The notes under the pieces were generated by a model. It was not told the origin of the DNA. It made no database searches and was given only the letters and a program-made list of their open reading frames with translations. This document shows, one piece after another, positions 18,050-30,445 of a stretch of 64,000 nucleotides of DNA (position 1 is its first letter; each line of letters opens with the position of its first letter). Origin of the DNA: Meandrina meandrites. Lineage: Eukaryota > Cnidaria > Anthozoa > Scleractinia > Meandrinidae. The position numbers and the translations under genes were made by a program. Where the stretch lies: contig OY855915.1 in assembly GCA_963693305.1 (NCBI GenBank), positions 4,454,618 through 4,518,617 of the forward strand, in the 5' to 3' direction.

Positions 18050-19360
18050 TCGTTTCATAATTATTTTTTATGCTATCTATACTTTTTTGTCTATCAATTC
18101 AGATGCAATGAAAAGGGATGTTGTGTCCTCGTTATCCTTGCGTGTTTCCAATGTAATCTCCTTGTTTCACTTGTCCTGAGCTGATTGTCTTGGCTTGCCG
18201 ATGTTGTGTCTACCTAACTAATTTACTCTATTCCTGTCTTGCTACTGCGCGAGGTCGATCTTGGCTCTCCTTTCTCCAGGCCTTATTATCATATAACTTA
18301 ATAAGAGGTCTTAACAACTTTTCATCTGGTAAGCTGATGTATATCCAGTCTCCAAGTGGCGCTCCAGTTGCTCCGCCGGAAGTGAAGGCTACCAACGCCT
18401 ACAATTTGTAGACGGTCTAAGCTTCCTGCGCCTGCGATGTGCAATGCAAGCGGATTCCTTGAGGAGTCTCGTCCCACGAGGCAACGCTAACAAAGAGACA
18501 TGTATATGTCCGGTTGCTAACACCGCCTGTAAGCGAGAAAAGCTTCTCAAGTAACTATAAGTATCTCCTGGGCTTTGTTCTTAGTCTCTTCACTGTCTAG
18601 ATAGATGATAACATCTTTTCACGGGATGCATATTGTTGGTGCATTTTCCGCCGGTAGATCGCTTTTGGAGGCTGCCTACGCTAAAATTTGTAAGCGATAT
18701 TAACTAGGATGTGTGCTTTGTCCCAGATTCCCACTACTTATAGCTTATTAGCTACCTGCAACCAGAAAACTGACAACTTAACGTGACAGGAGAAAACAAA
18801 ACCGTCTTCGTTTCCGTGTTAAGCGGTCATTCTCTAGTTTCCTAACTTTTATTTTTAAATAAATCAATTAATCGCTTAATTAGTTGTTTAATTAACTGGA
18901 TGAACCTTGAACCGAAAACGGCCCAGTTATATATTAATAACAGCGATAATACTGCTATCAAAGGGGTAAAGTTCCAGTCAACAACAGTGATATTGCTGTC
19001 ATTGAAAGGAACTTAGATAAGAAAGAAAAAACTTAACAAAACACACTAAGCGGGAGATTGCGCAGAAGTCGAAGTAAAGCCGAAGTCTTGTCGAAATAAA
19101 GCCGAAGAAAAACCGAAACTTGAACCTATTGCCGAATAATTGACCGAATGAAATATTCGAAGCCGAATTGTGAAACCCAGGAAAGGAAAAGGGAAGGCCC
19201 AAACCCAACCCAACCGCACTAACTAACTGGCTAAATTAACGCTAAGCCGAAACACTCGTAGAAGCCGAATATATGCCGAATATACGCCGAACTTTAGCCG
19301 AGTGTAAGGTTCATCCAGAGCTCTAGCTATTTACCCGCCCCTCCCTTCCCACAAATAATC
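18050..19360. other. Non-coding stretch
   Basis: No supported gene. Region 19,070-19,310 has repeated GCCGAA words on the plus strand (AAGCCGAA, GCCGAATA), a simple decayed repeat. Confidence 0.4.
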
Positions 19361-19368
19361 ACACTAAC

Positions 19369-19516
19369 CACTACCAAGAGAAACTTGAATGTGTCTTTCG
19401 TTGCCAAGACGACGCTGAGAACATTGGGGGATGATATGTTTGGAAGGGTTGTACTGGCAAGGACTGTCAACTTAGGACAGTGGACTGACTGCTTGACGAG
19501 GTCGGGAGGAGCCAAA
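19369..19516 (-). CDS. Weak exon candidate
   Basis: Minus-strand segment bounded by TCCTTTTCAG (acceptor) and GTTAGTG (donor-like), open in one frame for 49 codons (…PPDLVKQSVHCPKLTVLAST…). No known domain is recognised and no linking exon is established. It could be a relic. Confidence 0.25.
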
Positions 19517-19804
19517 CTGAAAAGGACATAACAAAGAAAAACTATGAGTCAGTTTTTACTCCTAAATGAAATATTTGTATATAACCTTATACTTAATTAC
19601 ACCTGCAGTTTCTTTCATAACATGCAGTTACACACGACCCGAAATCATGAAGATCGAGAGGGAGACATGCATAATTAAATATAACGTTTGTATTTGGAAA
19701 TGATTACTGACCCATAAAAATCTTATTGTTCTCGCTTTGCAATATATCAAATATTGCAGCCATGAACCAAAACATCAGTGTGGAAGCGACTGAAATCGTC
19801 CATA

Positions 19805-20150
19805 TAATGTAAGGTAAAGTCTGGCATCGGTGGAGGACCTTTGATGAGCCCCACGGGACTGAGGGTGAAAGTGGATCATATTCCGTGTACCATCAGGCTG
19901 GAGCTCATCCATTCCGTAGCATGAAGCAACTAGAAGTGTTGCTACTTCCCCTGGATGGGATGCTAGTCCATCGCAGAGTTACTCCCGGCAGTAAATTCGC
20001 CAGTAGCCATTTATATACCTGGGTGGAGAGAGGCACTATGAGAGTAAAGTATCTTGCCCAAGAACACAACGCAGTGACCCGGCCAGGGGTCGAACCTGGA
20101 CCGCCCGATCCGGAATCCAGCGCACTAACCATTAGGCCCCCGCGCCATGT
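19805..20150 (-). mobile_element. tRNA-derived SINE
   Basis: On the minus strand the element begins with a tRNA-like head (GCGCGGGGGCCTAATGGTTA) with an A-box-like TGGTTAGTGCGC and a perfect B-box GGTTCGACCCC (20086-20096). The body follows (GTGTTCTTGGGCAAGATACT, CTCTCTCCACCCAGGTATAT), of a type widespread in cnidarians and other invertebrates (from memory). The open frame on the opposite strand is a by-product. Confidence 0.85.
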
Positions 20151-20198
20151 AGTGTAGAGAGAGAAAAATAGGGTTTTAGGAGGGTCAGTAATTATAAT

Positions 20199-20282
20199 AG
20201 ATAATTACTGAGGCTCACAGTATTATTGGGTATATTGCAGGCAGCAATATAAACAATGCTGTGAGCCTCAGTAACTATCTAT
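20199..20282. repeat. Short palindromic element
   Basis: AGATAATTACTGAGGCTCACAG faces CTGTGAGCCTCAGTAACTATCT around a 40-bp centre. Looks like a small foldback element. Confidence 0.6.
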
Positions 20283-20700
20283 TAAATATTGCCCCAGATC
20301 CACACCATTGTGTTGGGTTGTTTAACCTATTCAGATCCTAAAATGATTATTCGAACATTTGTCAATGTAGTTTATTAGTGCTCATGGGCTTAACTTCATA
20401 TCTCTTCGAGATAGCTAGTTTAGCCACTGAAACAGAAGAAACAAATATTTTCCTCATTTCCCTCAAATAAAATTAAAAATAAAGAAAAATATCAGGTGAC
20501 ATTTGATTTCAGACCGGTCATTCCAATTTATAAATTCTCACGTCTTTCTTCCACCTAAATTATTAGTTTACGCTTTTTTAATCATTGTTTATCAAAAGTT
20601 GTCCAGCATATTATAAAAAGCTGGACAAAGTTCACTTCGTCTATTAAAACTACTTGCGAAAAATAAACTAACGAAGAAGATAAATAAACAGAAAAACGTA
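20283..20700. other. Non-coding stretch
   Basis: AT-rich sequence without recognisable gene or repeat. Confidence 0.4.
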
Positions 20701-20707
20701 CCTGGCA

Positions 20708-20829
20708 TCAATATTGGCGTTTAAACCGGAACGGCCACATGTCAGCACCATAATTATTTGACGAAGTTTGCTTGGAACACGTTTCGTTTTCTTTTGCCTT
20801 CAGTGAGTAAATTCTTCGGTCGCTAGCCT
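20708..20829 (-). CDS. Possible terminal exon
   Basis: Minus-strand segment after a good acceptor (TTTTTTATTTCAG), open in a single frame for 39 codons (ASDRRIYSLKAKENETCSKQ...) to a TGA. It joins in phase with a 32-nt candidate exon at 20993-21024 ending at GTAAGT. No domain is recognised. A non-coding transcript is an alternative. Confidence 0.3.
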
Positions 20830-20992
20830 CTGAAATAAAAAAGAGCAACAAACCGAATTAATAAGTTAGCCAAGTACCCACAAATACATTGAAATTTCTT
20901 GGTTTGAGTTCTTGGTTCGAGTTCAGCTCTCTCAGAATAAAACAATTCATTGTGCGAATGATTTTAAACTGAAACATTTAATTAATACTTAC

Positions 20993-21024
20993 CATTTTTC
21001 CGGCCAATATCATTTCTTGTGGTT
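20993..21024 (-). CDS. Possible mini-exon
   Basis: Bounded by CCCTTACTACAG and GTAAGT on the minus strand. Reads TTRNDIGRKN in the frame that continues into the exon at 20708-20829. Confidence 0.25.
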
Positions 21025-21029
21025 CTGTA

Positions 21030-22015
21030 GTAAGGGCCAGAATTGGCAAGACGTTAAGTGCTGATGTGGACACAGCTACAGCTTTGGGGTTATTTATCGT
21101 TGGGTCTGTCAACTAAGACGCGAAAGGCTTCGGCGCGCGTTGTAGCGTTCAAAATGTTTTAGTCATGTTCTCTCACGTAGAAGCCGAATATCCGAATTAA
21201 ATTGCGCGCCAGTTGTTGGCACGCCCTCAACTAAAGACGGTATCTGATTGGCTCGCGTTATCAAACGACGCACGGGATTTCACTTTAACTAGCTGTTCGT
21301 TGGCTCGGTATGTAAATTTTAAAAAAATGTTTACGATAAAGGACAAAAACGTGCTCTTTTGTTGGCACATATCTACAATCCATAGGTATACGGTTTTCAC
21401 GGGCCCCCATGAAGCTTTAACCGTGGAAAAACCTAGCGGATTCTCATGCAAAAGAAATGTTCGATATTTTTTTCTCTCAACTCAGACGACCAGATGACAA
21501 ATTTTCTATTAGAAAACAAGATCGAGACAACACACAGTACGATTTGCCGGCCCGATTTGGCCCAGATTTGATAGAAAAATGAGTTCGCAGTTGAAAATCT
21601 GCCCGATTTTTAAAAGTCTGTTGCAGTGCCACAGACTTTGGAAATCGGGCAGAATTTTTCCCTCGCAATTCAACTACGCAAAGAAAATCGGCTGACAAGT
21701 CGAGTCGCAGCTTGTAAATTTGCTTGGAACAAATCGGGCCGACAAATCGTAGCGTTTAAACCGGCCTATCCCCATGATCTTATGTGCACTCCCCTTTTCC
21801 CCTAGTTTACAGAGCGGTTAGCTGATAAAGCGAGTTTAGCGTACCACCTCGTCATATTCACATCTCAAAAGTAGGGTCGCCCACTACCTCTCGGAACGAG
21901 TTGTTTCATTGGTTCTTAAAACAATAGATAACAGGTCATAACAATGCCCCTAGCTCTGAATAACAATAGAGGTAGTGTTTACAGCGGGCGAATGAAAATA
22001 GAGGTTTCAGAGAGG
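21030..22015. other. Non-coding stretch
   Basis: No supported gene. A palindromic segment around 21,500-21,740 (CGATTTGCCGGCCCGATTT... / ...AAATCGGGCCGACAAATCG) suggests an old foldback element. Confidence 0.4.
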
Positions 22016-22019
22016 TAGT

Positions 22020-22310
22020 GTCTTACTGCAAAAGTAGACTGCAAAACAGTCGCATCTTTTGCGAACGCGCTAGGTCTTCAACGAAAGCGAGAGGTCTGGA
22101 GCCAATGTCAAAAACTGTTTGCAGGAAGGTGTTGTTAGAAAGAAAATGTTTGCAGAGGTTCATAGATAACAAAAAAAGTTTTCAGAGAAAGATTTTTCAT
22201 CCCTCCCCCTCCAGAAAAATATTGGTCCGTCCCTTAGCTCCATCCGTCGGCGCTTCGCGACGTTCAACGTTCGGCGCTTTGCGCCTTTGATAAGCGTTTT
22301 CAATTCAGAC
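22020..22310 (-). mobile_element. MITE-like repeat, copy 2
   Basis: GACTGCAAAACAGTCGCATC at one end and GGCGCTTTGCGCC near the other; contains GAGAGGTCTGGAGCC. Same family as 16,074-16,275, opposite orientation. Confidence 0.55.
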
Positions 22311-22987
22311 CTGTTTGCAGTGTTCTTGCCAATGAGCGAAAAAGCGTGAGAGGCCAGAGTGCATCATGTCACTCTCTTCTCAGCAAAAAAAAAATATAGG
22401 CAGGAAATATATTAGTTTTCCATTATTCCTACCAGCCACCTCTAAATGATAATAACAAGTAAATGGTATTTTTCTCCCTATGATCAAATATTAATTATAA
22501 CAAAGAATCTATCCCTATGTCCCGTCAGTTTATTGTAATAGGATATTCTGCCAACAATCCTAATTTAAAAGGCATACAGTGGCTCTATTTGTCGCCTTTA
22601 CCTCAACTCCCGTTTTCAAAGCAAAGTCAACATTTCCAACCCTGCGGGTTGTTCCAACGACCAAGACTATTTTCAGACGCGCGGGTATTCCATTACATGC
22701 CATTACCTTTGCCAGGAACAGTTATATTCAGAGTTAACGTCATATAGTTTGCGAGAGGAAAAACACACTAATAGTGTTAGTAATAGTGTTTTTAATGTTT
22801 TTGTCGGAGCGACCAGGGGCTTTGTTCCTGTTGTTTGTTCTGTTGTTCTCTCGAAGGGTAGCGAGCAATTCATGTGAGACCTTGAGAGGGCTGCTACCCT
22901 GCCCAAAAAAGACGCTTTCCCTTTCGCTTCACGGACTAAGAAAAGAAAAGGGGTCTGTGTCCGAGCCAGGACAGGACAGGCAGGGTA

Positions 22988-23006
22988 CCCCCCCCCCCCC
23001 CCCCCC
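22988..23006. repeat. Poly-C tract
   Basis: About 19 consecutive C on the plus strand; length may be inaccurate in any assembly. Confidence 0.8.
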
Positions 23007-23070
23007 GCGGTAAATTCATGACAATAGGCCTCGCACCATGTGACTCCAAATTCGCGCAGTGATTGGATAA

Positions 23071-23267
23071 TAGACCTTTCTCGCTTGGGCGGTTTGTTTT
23101 CCCATTACAGACCACGTGGTATTCTCTAGAGAATTTTTCTTCTATCCACATAAACTTTATTCATTCATATACACGCGACTATTTGAAAATTTGAAAGCAA
23201 GAATTCTCAAGAGTATCAATACATGGCCTTTAATGGGGCAACAAAACGCCCAAGCGAAAAAGGTCTA
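23071..23267. mobile_element. MITE with inverted ends
   Basis: TAGACCTTTCTCGCTTGGGC at the left faces GCCCAAGCGAAAAAGGTCTA at the right; about 197 bp in total, no coding capacity. Confidence 0.7.
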
Positions 23268-23317
23268 TTTGATCTGCGGATCAAAACACTTCCAAAAGTG
23301 GACATGATCCTGGACTG

Positions 23318-23550
23318 CTCAAAGGATAAGTAAAATTTAGAGAAATAAGAAATATTGAAGATTTAATGTGATTTTAAAATTAAAATTTGAAGTTATAAAT
23401 TAGCAGATGGACACCTAAACAGTCTCCTTACAACCTGGGGTACTCTTGCGTGCGGGTCAACTGTCTGTTGGTGTTTCAAAAATAATTTTCTTACTTTTAT
23501 CTGTTCTTTAAACCTCTTAAATATCACTCAAATTCACGTTTAACCCCACC
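23318..23550 (+). repeat. Dispersed repeat family D, copy 1
   Basis: Shares long stretches (GGTCAACTGTCTGTTGGTGT and the AATTTAGAGAAATAAGAAAT type) with 31,560-31,950 and the inverse of 56,331-57,155. Confidence 0.7.
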
Positions 23551-23659
23551 TAACTGGTCTCGCAGGTGTATTCAGGGCAATTTCGTACCCGGGGCCACCT
23601 CCGCTTTCAAGATGGCCCGCCTTCTTCAGCGGAGATGGCCCTGGGAACGAGGTTGTATT

Positions 23660-24970
23660 TTGGGTTTGGTGGGAGGGAATTAAGTGTGAGAATAATCCTT
23701 AAAAAAAACATCTGTTCCAAGAGGACACAACTACCGCACGTTCAAAACCCCGCAGTTGATTTTGAATAATTCAGGTGGCAACTCGCTAATCTCTCAAAAA
23801 TTGAACAACAAAATTTCGCAATCAAATCGCGTCCGTGGACCTCTCGCATAATGTGACCAGACAAATTATGGAACTCGTGTTGTATGGCGTCTTTTATAAA
23901 GACAGACAAAATATCGCCAAAAATAAGTTATTGATGAATTATCTGTCTTGAGCTTATCCTTAAATTGATTGGCATAAAAACACGACGAAATAATCGATCC
24001 TCATCTAGGCTTGTCACGCGACCAAATAAAAATCGATCCTCTAGCTCCTAGGTTTGCCCAAAACAACCTATTTTCATCCCAATGAGTTATCTCCCATTCA
24101 GCTGTTCCAATAAAAGTTGACGGATCAAAGCTTAAAGACAAGACCGAAAGGTTGTATGGGTAAAGGGAGCCACCGCACGCGCTGAATCTTGATGAGATAT
24201 AACGACATGACAAACGTGAATTTGAGCGTTTTCTTTCTCTTCGGGCATGTGGAAACAAGATATTTTTACCCAAACTGAATTTTTCAGCACTCAAAGCCAG
24301 GCGACAGCGAAAATAAAGCTACAGAAAAAGGCCTCCTGAGACAAAAACAAATTCCTCACGCGCAAAAATACAAACCTTTACATTTCCTGTAGATATGTAA
24401 AATTCCTGTGAATGCCCAGATCACCATTCGGTCTTCTCTAGTAATCTTTAGGCTTTGGTCTAACAACGCTATGAAGAAACTCATTCAATATTTCTAAACA
24501 GTAAAAGTGTACTGCTCCTAAAGTTCACTCAGTTTTTTCTTCACTGGAATTACCTTGATAAAAGTGAAAGGCAGACGTTTTGTAACATCAAAATGCGATT
24601 TCTCCTTACGTTACGAATACATTGTCAAGCAGTCAGGTGATGAGAAGAAGGAAGTTCAGGATTACGGTGTCTTCAAATACTGCTTTGGCGATTGCATCGT
24701 GTAGCTTCGACTCACTCCAAATGCTAAGATGTTTATCAGTTCAGTTATTGAGTCAAGTCCGAGGCATTGTAGACTCATTGTATCCATATAAAACGTATAG
24801 CAAACAGTGAATAGATAGCGCATTCAAAGCGGATTTGATGGCTTACTGTATTGAAACTATTATTATTATATAGACAGCAAAGGTCGGTGAAGTTGCCCGC
24901 CTTATGCAAGCGAAGGCTGTTATTTATAACAGTGTTTTTGACACGTCTGTGTTTTCTTCCTCACATGTAG
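23660..24970. other. Non-coding stretch
   Basis: Short frames only. A small GC-rich hairpin at about 23,582-23,655 (GGGCCACCTCCGCT / AGCGGAGATGGCCC) precedes it. No gene recognised. Confidence 0.4.
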
Positions 24971-24974
24971 GTCT

Positions 24975-25076
24975 TTATTAGCAAGGTCTGTGTTTTCGAG
25001 GTCTGTGTTTTCGAGGTCGGCGTTTTCGAGGTCTGTGGTCTGAGGTCTGCGATTTCGAGGTCTGTGTTTTCGAGAC
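24975..25076. repeat. 15-bp minisatellite
   Basis: Copies of GAGGTCTGTGTTTTC; minus-strand translation gives TDLEN pentapeptides by chance of the 15-bp period. Not considered a gene. Confidence 0.75.
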
Positions 25077-25079
25077 ACC

Positions 25080-26620
25080 CCGCTGTAATAATTCGTACTG
25101 CTAGAAAGTGGATGCAAATTTTAGTTCCAATGGCATAACAGCGTTCAATAGAATTTTTAATGTTCCACACTTAAAGGTGCCCATCTGTTTTATATCCCCG
25201 TTTATATCTCCCTTAAAATCAAACAATGATCTATCGCACTCGTAGTTAAAATTGAGCAGCATTTACACAATCATATGCCGCAAGTTGTGATTCAGAGCTG
25301 CTTGCAAAAGTGGGATTTCGCTTCAAAATACGCCCAACAATGTAACGGTCTCCAACAGAGTATTGAGAGATAAATAGTCTTTAAAAGTACAATTGTACAA
25401 CTAAGCATATTGGAAGCATTTTTCAGAACGTCACATTATTTCGACCTTTAGCAGCAGCTAAATTTTACGTGTTCTTATATAAAAAAAGAGCGTACAATCT
25501 ATTTTATGCACTAGGCAAACCAAAGTTGAAAACATTGTATCCCACAAATATACCCTTTAGGTACCTATTTTTGAACATGTTGAAAAGAACATTTGCGCAT
25601 TAATATTCCCTTTGGTGCTCAACACCAAGCGTGCAAGTTTATTTGTTTAATGTGTTAAATTGTATTTACAATTTATTTAGCCTTTTGCACAAGTAATTAA
25701 TTTGAACATCAAGCAGAATATTCGCCGAGTTTTTTACACTGCGCATTTTACAAGGTTTTAAGCGGCATCGCTATTGAAGCCGAAAAAAAAACACAGAAAA
25801 AGTAATTGTTTTGAAAAGTACAGGCGAAAAAGAAAAACATCCTAGCTGATCAAAGTTTAATGACTGCCAATAAAACTTTAATCGCTCATCGGTCAATATC
25901 GCTTTTAGAAAATGGCCAGTTTGGAAATGAAACCTTTCGACAGTGCATGGGAAAAAGTTTAAATTCTGAAGGCAAACTTTGCGTTTTGGTATCTCGAATT
26001 TTAGAGATGTTTTGGTCAGAGTTAAAAGTTTTCTCTTACAGTCGACTTGCAATTCAAAATCAGACGAGAGAATTGTTGCAAACGAATTTTATAGCCATAA
26101 TTACCAAGAGTCTGTTTTTTTGTTTTTTGTTATTTTGCAGCACCGAAAAACATCTGTCCGAGCATGTAGACAACACAATTTCGCTTCAAATGAAAGGTAC
26201 ACAAAAACGGACCGTGTTTGTTTACCAATATTTCTTTACATTGTTTTTTAATCTTGACGTCACTTATATTTACCTTCGACAGGCGAACACAATATTTAAA
26301 TTTCGTCCGTGGCGGAGATGAACACTTTTGCATTTTGAGTAGCTAGAAAACAGCTGCAAGTGTATTCAAGCGCCCCGTTGGATTTTAAGTTTGGGAGCTG
26401 GTTCTACCACGCGTTATGCAATCTTTTGCATCGATCGATCGATGAGTCACATAAGAAGAACACTCCGCCCTCGAGGAATAAATCAACATTATTCCATGTA
26501 GGAGTTTTTTGGATGAATGCATTGTTGGGGCACGAACGGCAATTTCACTTAGCAATTTTACACCGGCTGACGGTGAAACCGATGATCTTTTTCGTCACGT
26601 TTTCGTGCTAAAGACGATCA
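25080..26620. other. Upstream region of the GPCR gene
   Basis: AT-rich. The longest frame (25,860-26,321, 153 aa) lacks any domain and has repeat-like composition. This stretch may hold the promoter of the GPCR gene, but no specific element can be defended. Confidence 0.4.
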
Positions 26621-26621
26621 A

Positions 26622-27764
26622 ATGGAGGGATCGAGTTCTAACGTATCTGCCTTGGAACATAACGAAACCGATTTATGGCGTTGCGAGTCTTTGTCTGAAG
26701 TAGCCGCTGAAGCAATCTTCACTTCTCTGATCATCATTTTAATACTGTGTATTCTGGGAAACAGTGCCATTTGCATTATCGTCTCGCGCCATTATCAACT
26801 GCACACCGTAACCAACGCATATTTTGTGAACATGGCGGTTATTCAGCTTCTCTTTGCATTTCTCTCCATTCCACCGTATCTAAGAATATCTAGTTCTTCG
26901 ATGCCGATAGCGGAGCATTGGCTTTGCGTTTTCATTGGATTTTCGTTCGAGATGTTCGCAGCTTTGTCGAATCTAGCGTTGACACTTCTCACCATTGAAC
27001 GCTACTATGTAATCAGCAATTCGGGCAGAAAGAAAATTTCCGCCAAAACAACGAGCAAGATGATTTTTGCCGCAAGTGTTTTGGCATTAACCTTTGCTAT
27101 TTTATGGACATCGCTGGTTGGAAATTCAATGCGTTGTTTCCCTACTTCAGACTTTGGATCCAGTTTATCTTGTTTTCCTTTGCTTAGTGCTTATAGAATA
27201 GAGACATTAAGAATTCTAAACATCATTTATATACTGATGTGCTTTTTGCTTCCGATGGCTTTAATGGCTGGACTATTTGTCAAAATGGCCAAGCCACTTT
27301 GGAGCGGATTTAACGGGGTTCGTCCGATGGGTGTTGGAAATACAAACACAATCCGTTTCTTCGCCGAAATCAAAACTACAAGAACTTTGTTTTTAATATC
27401 ACTCCTTCACCTTTGTTGCTGGCTTCCTCTGTGCATAACATCACTTTATTTATCTTCTCAACAGCAGTTAAACGATCGCCATTCATCTTTTATGACAACT
27501 AAAGTCGTCAGCATTTGCTTGGCTTTCGCTTCATCTTGTATTAATCCATTGATGTACGCTCTAAGAAACCCTCGTTTTAGCATAATATTTCGACCGAATA
27601 AGCGCAGGCGCTCGCATGGGAAAAAGAGAGTTCATTTTAAAAAGAGTGACGAACAACGCGAAAAACCTACATCAAATGCAGTTTCTTGGGCACAAAGACC
27701 GAAGTGTTCTTTCGTGTACGACACAAGTCGAAGCGAAGAGACCCAAACGACATCTTCGTGTTGA
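26622..27764 (+). CDS. Rhodopsin-class (class A) G-protein-coupled receptor, intronless (380 aa)
   Basis: Seven hydrophobic segments are readable. Family marks: GN in TM1 (46-47), Cys102 before TM3 with a partner in the second outer loop (Cys172 or Cys184), ERY (126-128) in place of DRY, CWLP (266-269) in TM6 and NPLMY (308-312) in TM7. The N-terminus has two N-glycosylation sites (NVS, NET). The long basic tail starts after the RNPRF segment. Oddity: TM2 reads NMAVIQLL, so the usually invariant Asp2.50, part of the sodium pocket, is Gln75. The single-exon form is typical of expanded cnidarian receptor families. The ligand cannot be told. The ATG chosen gives a normal 30-residue N-tail. Confidence 0.92.
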   Translation: MEGSSSNVSALEHNETDLWRCESLSEVAAEAIFTSLIIILILCILGNSAICIIVSRHYQLHTVTNAYFVNMAVIQLLFAFLSIPPYLRISSSSMPIAEHWLCVFIGFSFEMFAALSNLALTLLTIERYYVISNSGRKKISAKTTSKMIFAASVLALTFAILWTSLVGNSMRCFPTSDFGSSLSCFPLLSAYRIETLRILNIIYILMCFLLPMALMAGLFVKMAKPLWSGFNGVRPMGVGNTNTIRFFAEIKTTRTLFLISLLHLCCWLPLCITSLYLSSQQQLNDRHSSFMTTKVVSICLAFASSCINPLMYALRNPRFSIIFRPNKRRRSHGKKRVHFKKSDEQREKPTSNAVSWAQRPKCSFVYDTSRSEETQTTSSC

Positions 27765-27769
27765 CAGCG

Positions 27770-30310
27770 CGAAACATTTCCGTCGCGGCAGAGCCCACTG
27801 CCAAAACAGGTGCTTTTACTAAACAAACTTTTCTTCCCTGAATTTTGAAAAGTGTTTGTTGAAAAACATGTTTTAAATGACAGAAACTCGAGTGCAACCG
27901 CGCGGTCATAAAAGTTATCGGTAAATTAATTCGGGCGTGTAGAGTTTCTCAGGCAAGGTTTCGGCTAAAATGTGTGCCATTTAATATTACCACTTTGCAG
28001 CTGTTACTTGAGTGTTTTCTTTCCTTTTTTCAATTTCCTTTTGCTGTTGAGTTGTCATTCAAGTTAGGCTTTAATACTAAAAACAGAAAACACCGACACT
28101 TCTGTTTTAAGAAAGAATAACATACCAATATTTTCCGACACGGCCGATATAAATGCCCGCTAAGAAATTTTCAAGATCAAATTTTTTTCTTCACTGAGCG
28201 ACACTGAGTCCATTATGAGCGGCTCAGTTTTTTCCATTTTGGTTAAATAAATAACTTGGACTTCAATAATGATTTCGCATCCCCATTAGGTATCTGTGAA
28301 TTATTTAGCTTATACAAACACACCTTGAAACTGCGGGGGAAAAACAACTTTTGTGGAAATGAAATAAAAAAGGAAAACAAAATTTCTTCTAAATGAAAAA
28401 AGGCGACTCGGAAGTTTTAACAAGGAGATCGAGCCATATATATAGCATACAATTAGCAGAATTCTACTAATTTTCGAATGCAAATGCTACAATTCGATTG
28501 GTTGAGCTGTGGCTGAATGTTCACGTTTTTTCGCTTCTCCGAAATCTCGGAGGAAGATTTAGAAGTATTGCTGGATAGTTCAATTTCCGAGAAGATTTCA
28601 AGAAGGACATTCACCGAAGCACGCCTTTAAAAACTCGAATTTGTTTAAATGATCTGTTGACAGCGTGTATACAGCTGCAAGTTGCAAATGATAATTCAGT
28701 CCGCGTGCGATTTCGTTAAAGCGTATTTAAGTTTGAGAAATAATTGGGAATCGTTATTTGAAGAAAATTTAATTCGATTCTACCTGAAAGCAATGATCAG
28801 AAATCGAGAGCGAATAATTTGTTCAAGGCAAAATATGGAAAAAAGGAATAATCAATTTGAATCGAATAAAATTCCGTCGACCGAGAAATGAAAGTTGAAC
28901 TGAATTTGTATTGTGAATAAACCGACCACAAATATAATCTATAATTAATCAAGAAGAACGCGTCATCTATGTAAAAAGCATGGCAGTTTCGTAGGAGTTC
29001 GAAAAGGTAACTTTAATCACACTGCATGCTAAACTATGGACTCGTTGAATAAAAGAAAATTGTATAAAAATGACAAATTATAATATAAAGCAGCAATATT
29101 TTTGTGAAAATAATCGATATTAAAATCTTAGCAATTGAATTGATGCCTATGGTTTTCTCCTGTTCAGTTCTCTTAACTAATAGAATGGTCATAAATCGGC
29201 CCGAGGACGACACAGGAGGGAGAAAAAACTCAATTAAAGTAAGGCAAGCGGCCGATTTTTATTTGAATCGCTCAATTTTCATGGGTTACAGAAACGATCG
29301 TTATTTTCCCCATACAAACCCTTTATATTTCGAAGGTTACGCAACGGTGCCGACGCTCACATTTCGAGCTTAGACATGGAAACACAACCGTTTTGTAATT
29401 CTTTCAGACCCTCGGGGGTTTGCGGCCCAGGTGGCGTACACAAAATATATATGAGCGCAATGCATAATTTTGTCAAATTTCCAACAAGGCGGAAGATTGT
29501 TGCGACGCGATTGGTTTTTTTGAGTAACTTTGTTTATCGTTTTCTCAACTTTCGCTAACCCTTTCTCTGCTAAAATACTATATTTCATTCTCTGCGTGGT
29601 CTGAAAAAAAGACTTTCACGTAATCCAATATTCACCAAATAAGATTTTATGTGATGCACTTTCCCGATCAACTGCAAAATAATAGCTTAAATATGTATTG
29701 CAAGTGACACTATAGGTTTACAAAACTGCGTAGCCATCCAAAAGTCTTTATTTCGATTTCCATCTTCGCCATCGTTAGTCATCCTCGCTTCCCAATGGGT
29801 TCCTGTCATTTGTCGAGTATTGTTCTACAAAATCAAACCATTATTGTCGGGTTTCCTACATGCAAGCCTCGCGTTTTCAAGTTTGTCCATATTGTAATCC
29901 ATTTTCATCTTCGCCATCGTTAGTCATCCTCACTTCTTAATGGGTTCCTGTCATTTGTCGAGTATTGTTCTACGAAATCAAAAATCCGTTTCGCTGTATG
30001 TGCTAAAATTAGAAGCAGTGACCCTTTAATTGCTAATAATAACCCGGCATCATTTATTCTACGATATTGTGACATACGCAATAAATCTAGCAGAACCAAA
30101 TATTACAAAAATGTTTTTCGGTACTTTGTTGCAGAAAAGCCTTAACCAATATTTCAACGCAGAATATAAAAATGGCTGGCCTTGTAATGAAAGAATTCTA
30201 TCAGAAAACTACCATTTTGTGCCGGCAGAAAAGAAATATTCCCAGCAAGCGTTAAAGCAATCTGGCAAATAAGCTGGAGAGGAAAATTACTAAACCATAT
30301 GAAAAATCTT
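27770..30310. other. Non-coding stretch with a small tandem duplication
   Basis: AT-rich. A unit beginning CATCTTCGCCATCGTTAGTC at about 29,763 is repeated at about 29,903 (period near 140 bp). Other frames (up to 89 aa) show no protein features. Confidence 0.5.
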
Positions 30311-30314
30311 TTCA

Positions 30315-30445
30315 TTGGAGTTTGTCGTTTGTAATCCGCCACAATCTTTCCCAATCTCAATCCTCCTTGTTCCTTTTTGTTTTAAGTTTTCTTCTTTGGT
30401 ATTTTCTATCTTAGTAAACTATTATTTTGAGGATTCGTACGATTT
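30315..30445 (+). repeat. Dispersed repeat family E, copy 1
   Basis: Contains CTCCTTGTTCCTTTTTGTTT and TTAGTAAACTATTATTTTGA; related copies lie in tandem at 33,265-33,415 and 33,435-33,560. Confidence 0.65.

Noticed and set aside
20070..20150. Functional tRNA gene
   Set aside because: A and B boxes are present, but the stems pair poorly and the sequence continues into a SINE body.
19885..20157. 90-aa plus-strand frame
   Set aside because: It is the antisense of the tRNA-derived SINE, including its B-box.
25860..26321. 153-aa plus-strand frame before the GPCR gene
   Set aside because: No domain, AT-driven composition, overlapped by other open frames of similar length.
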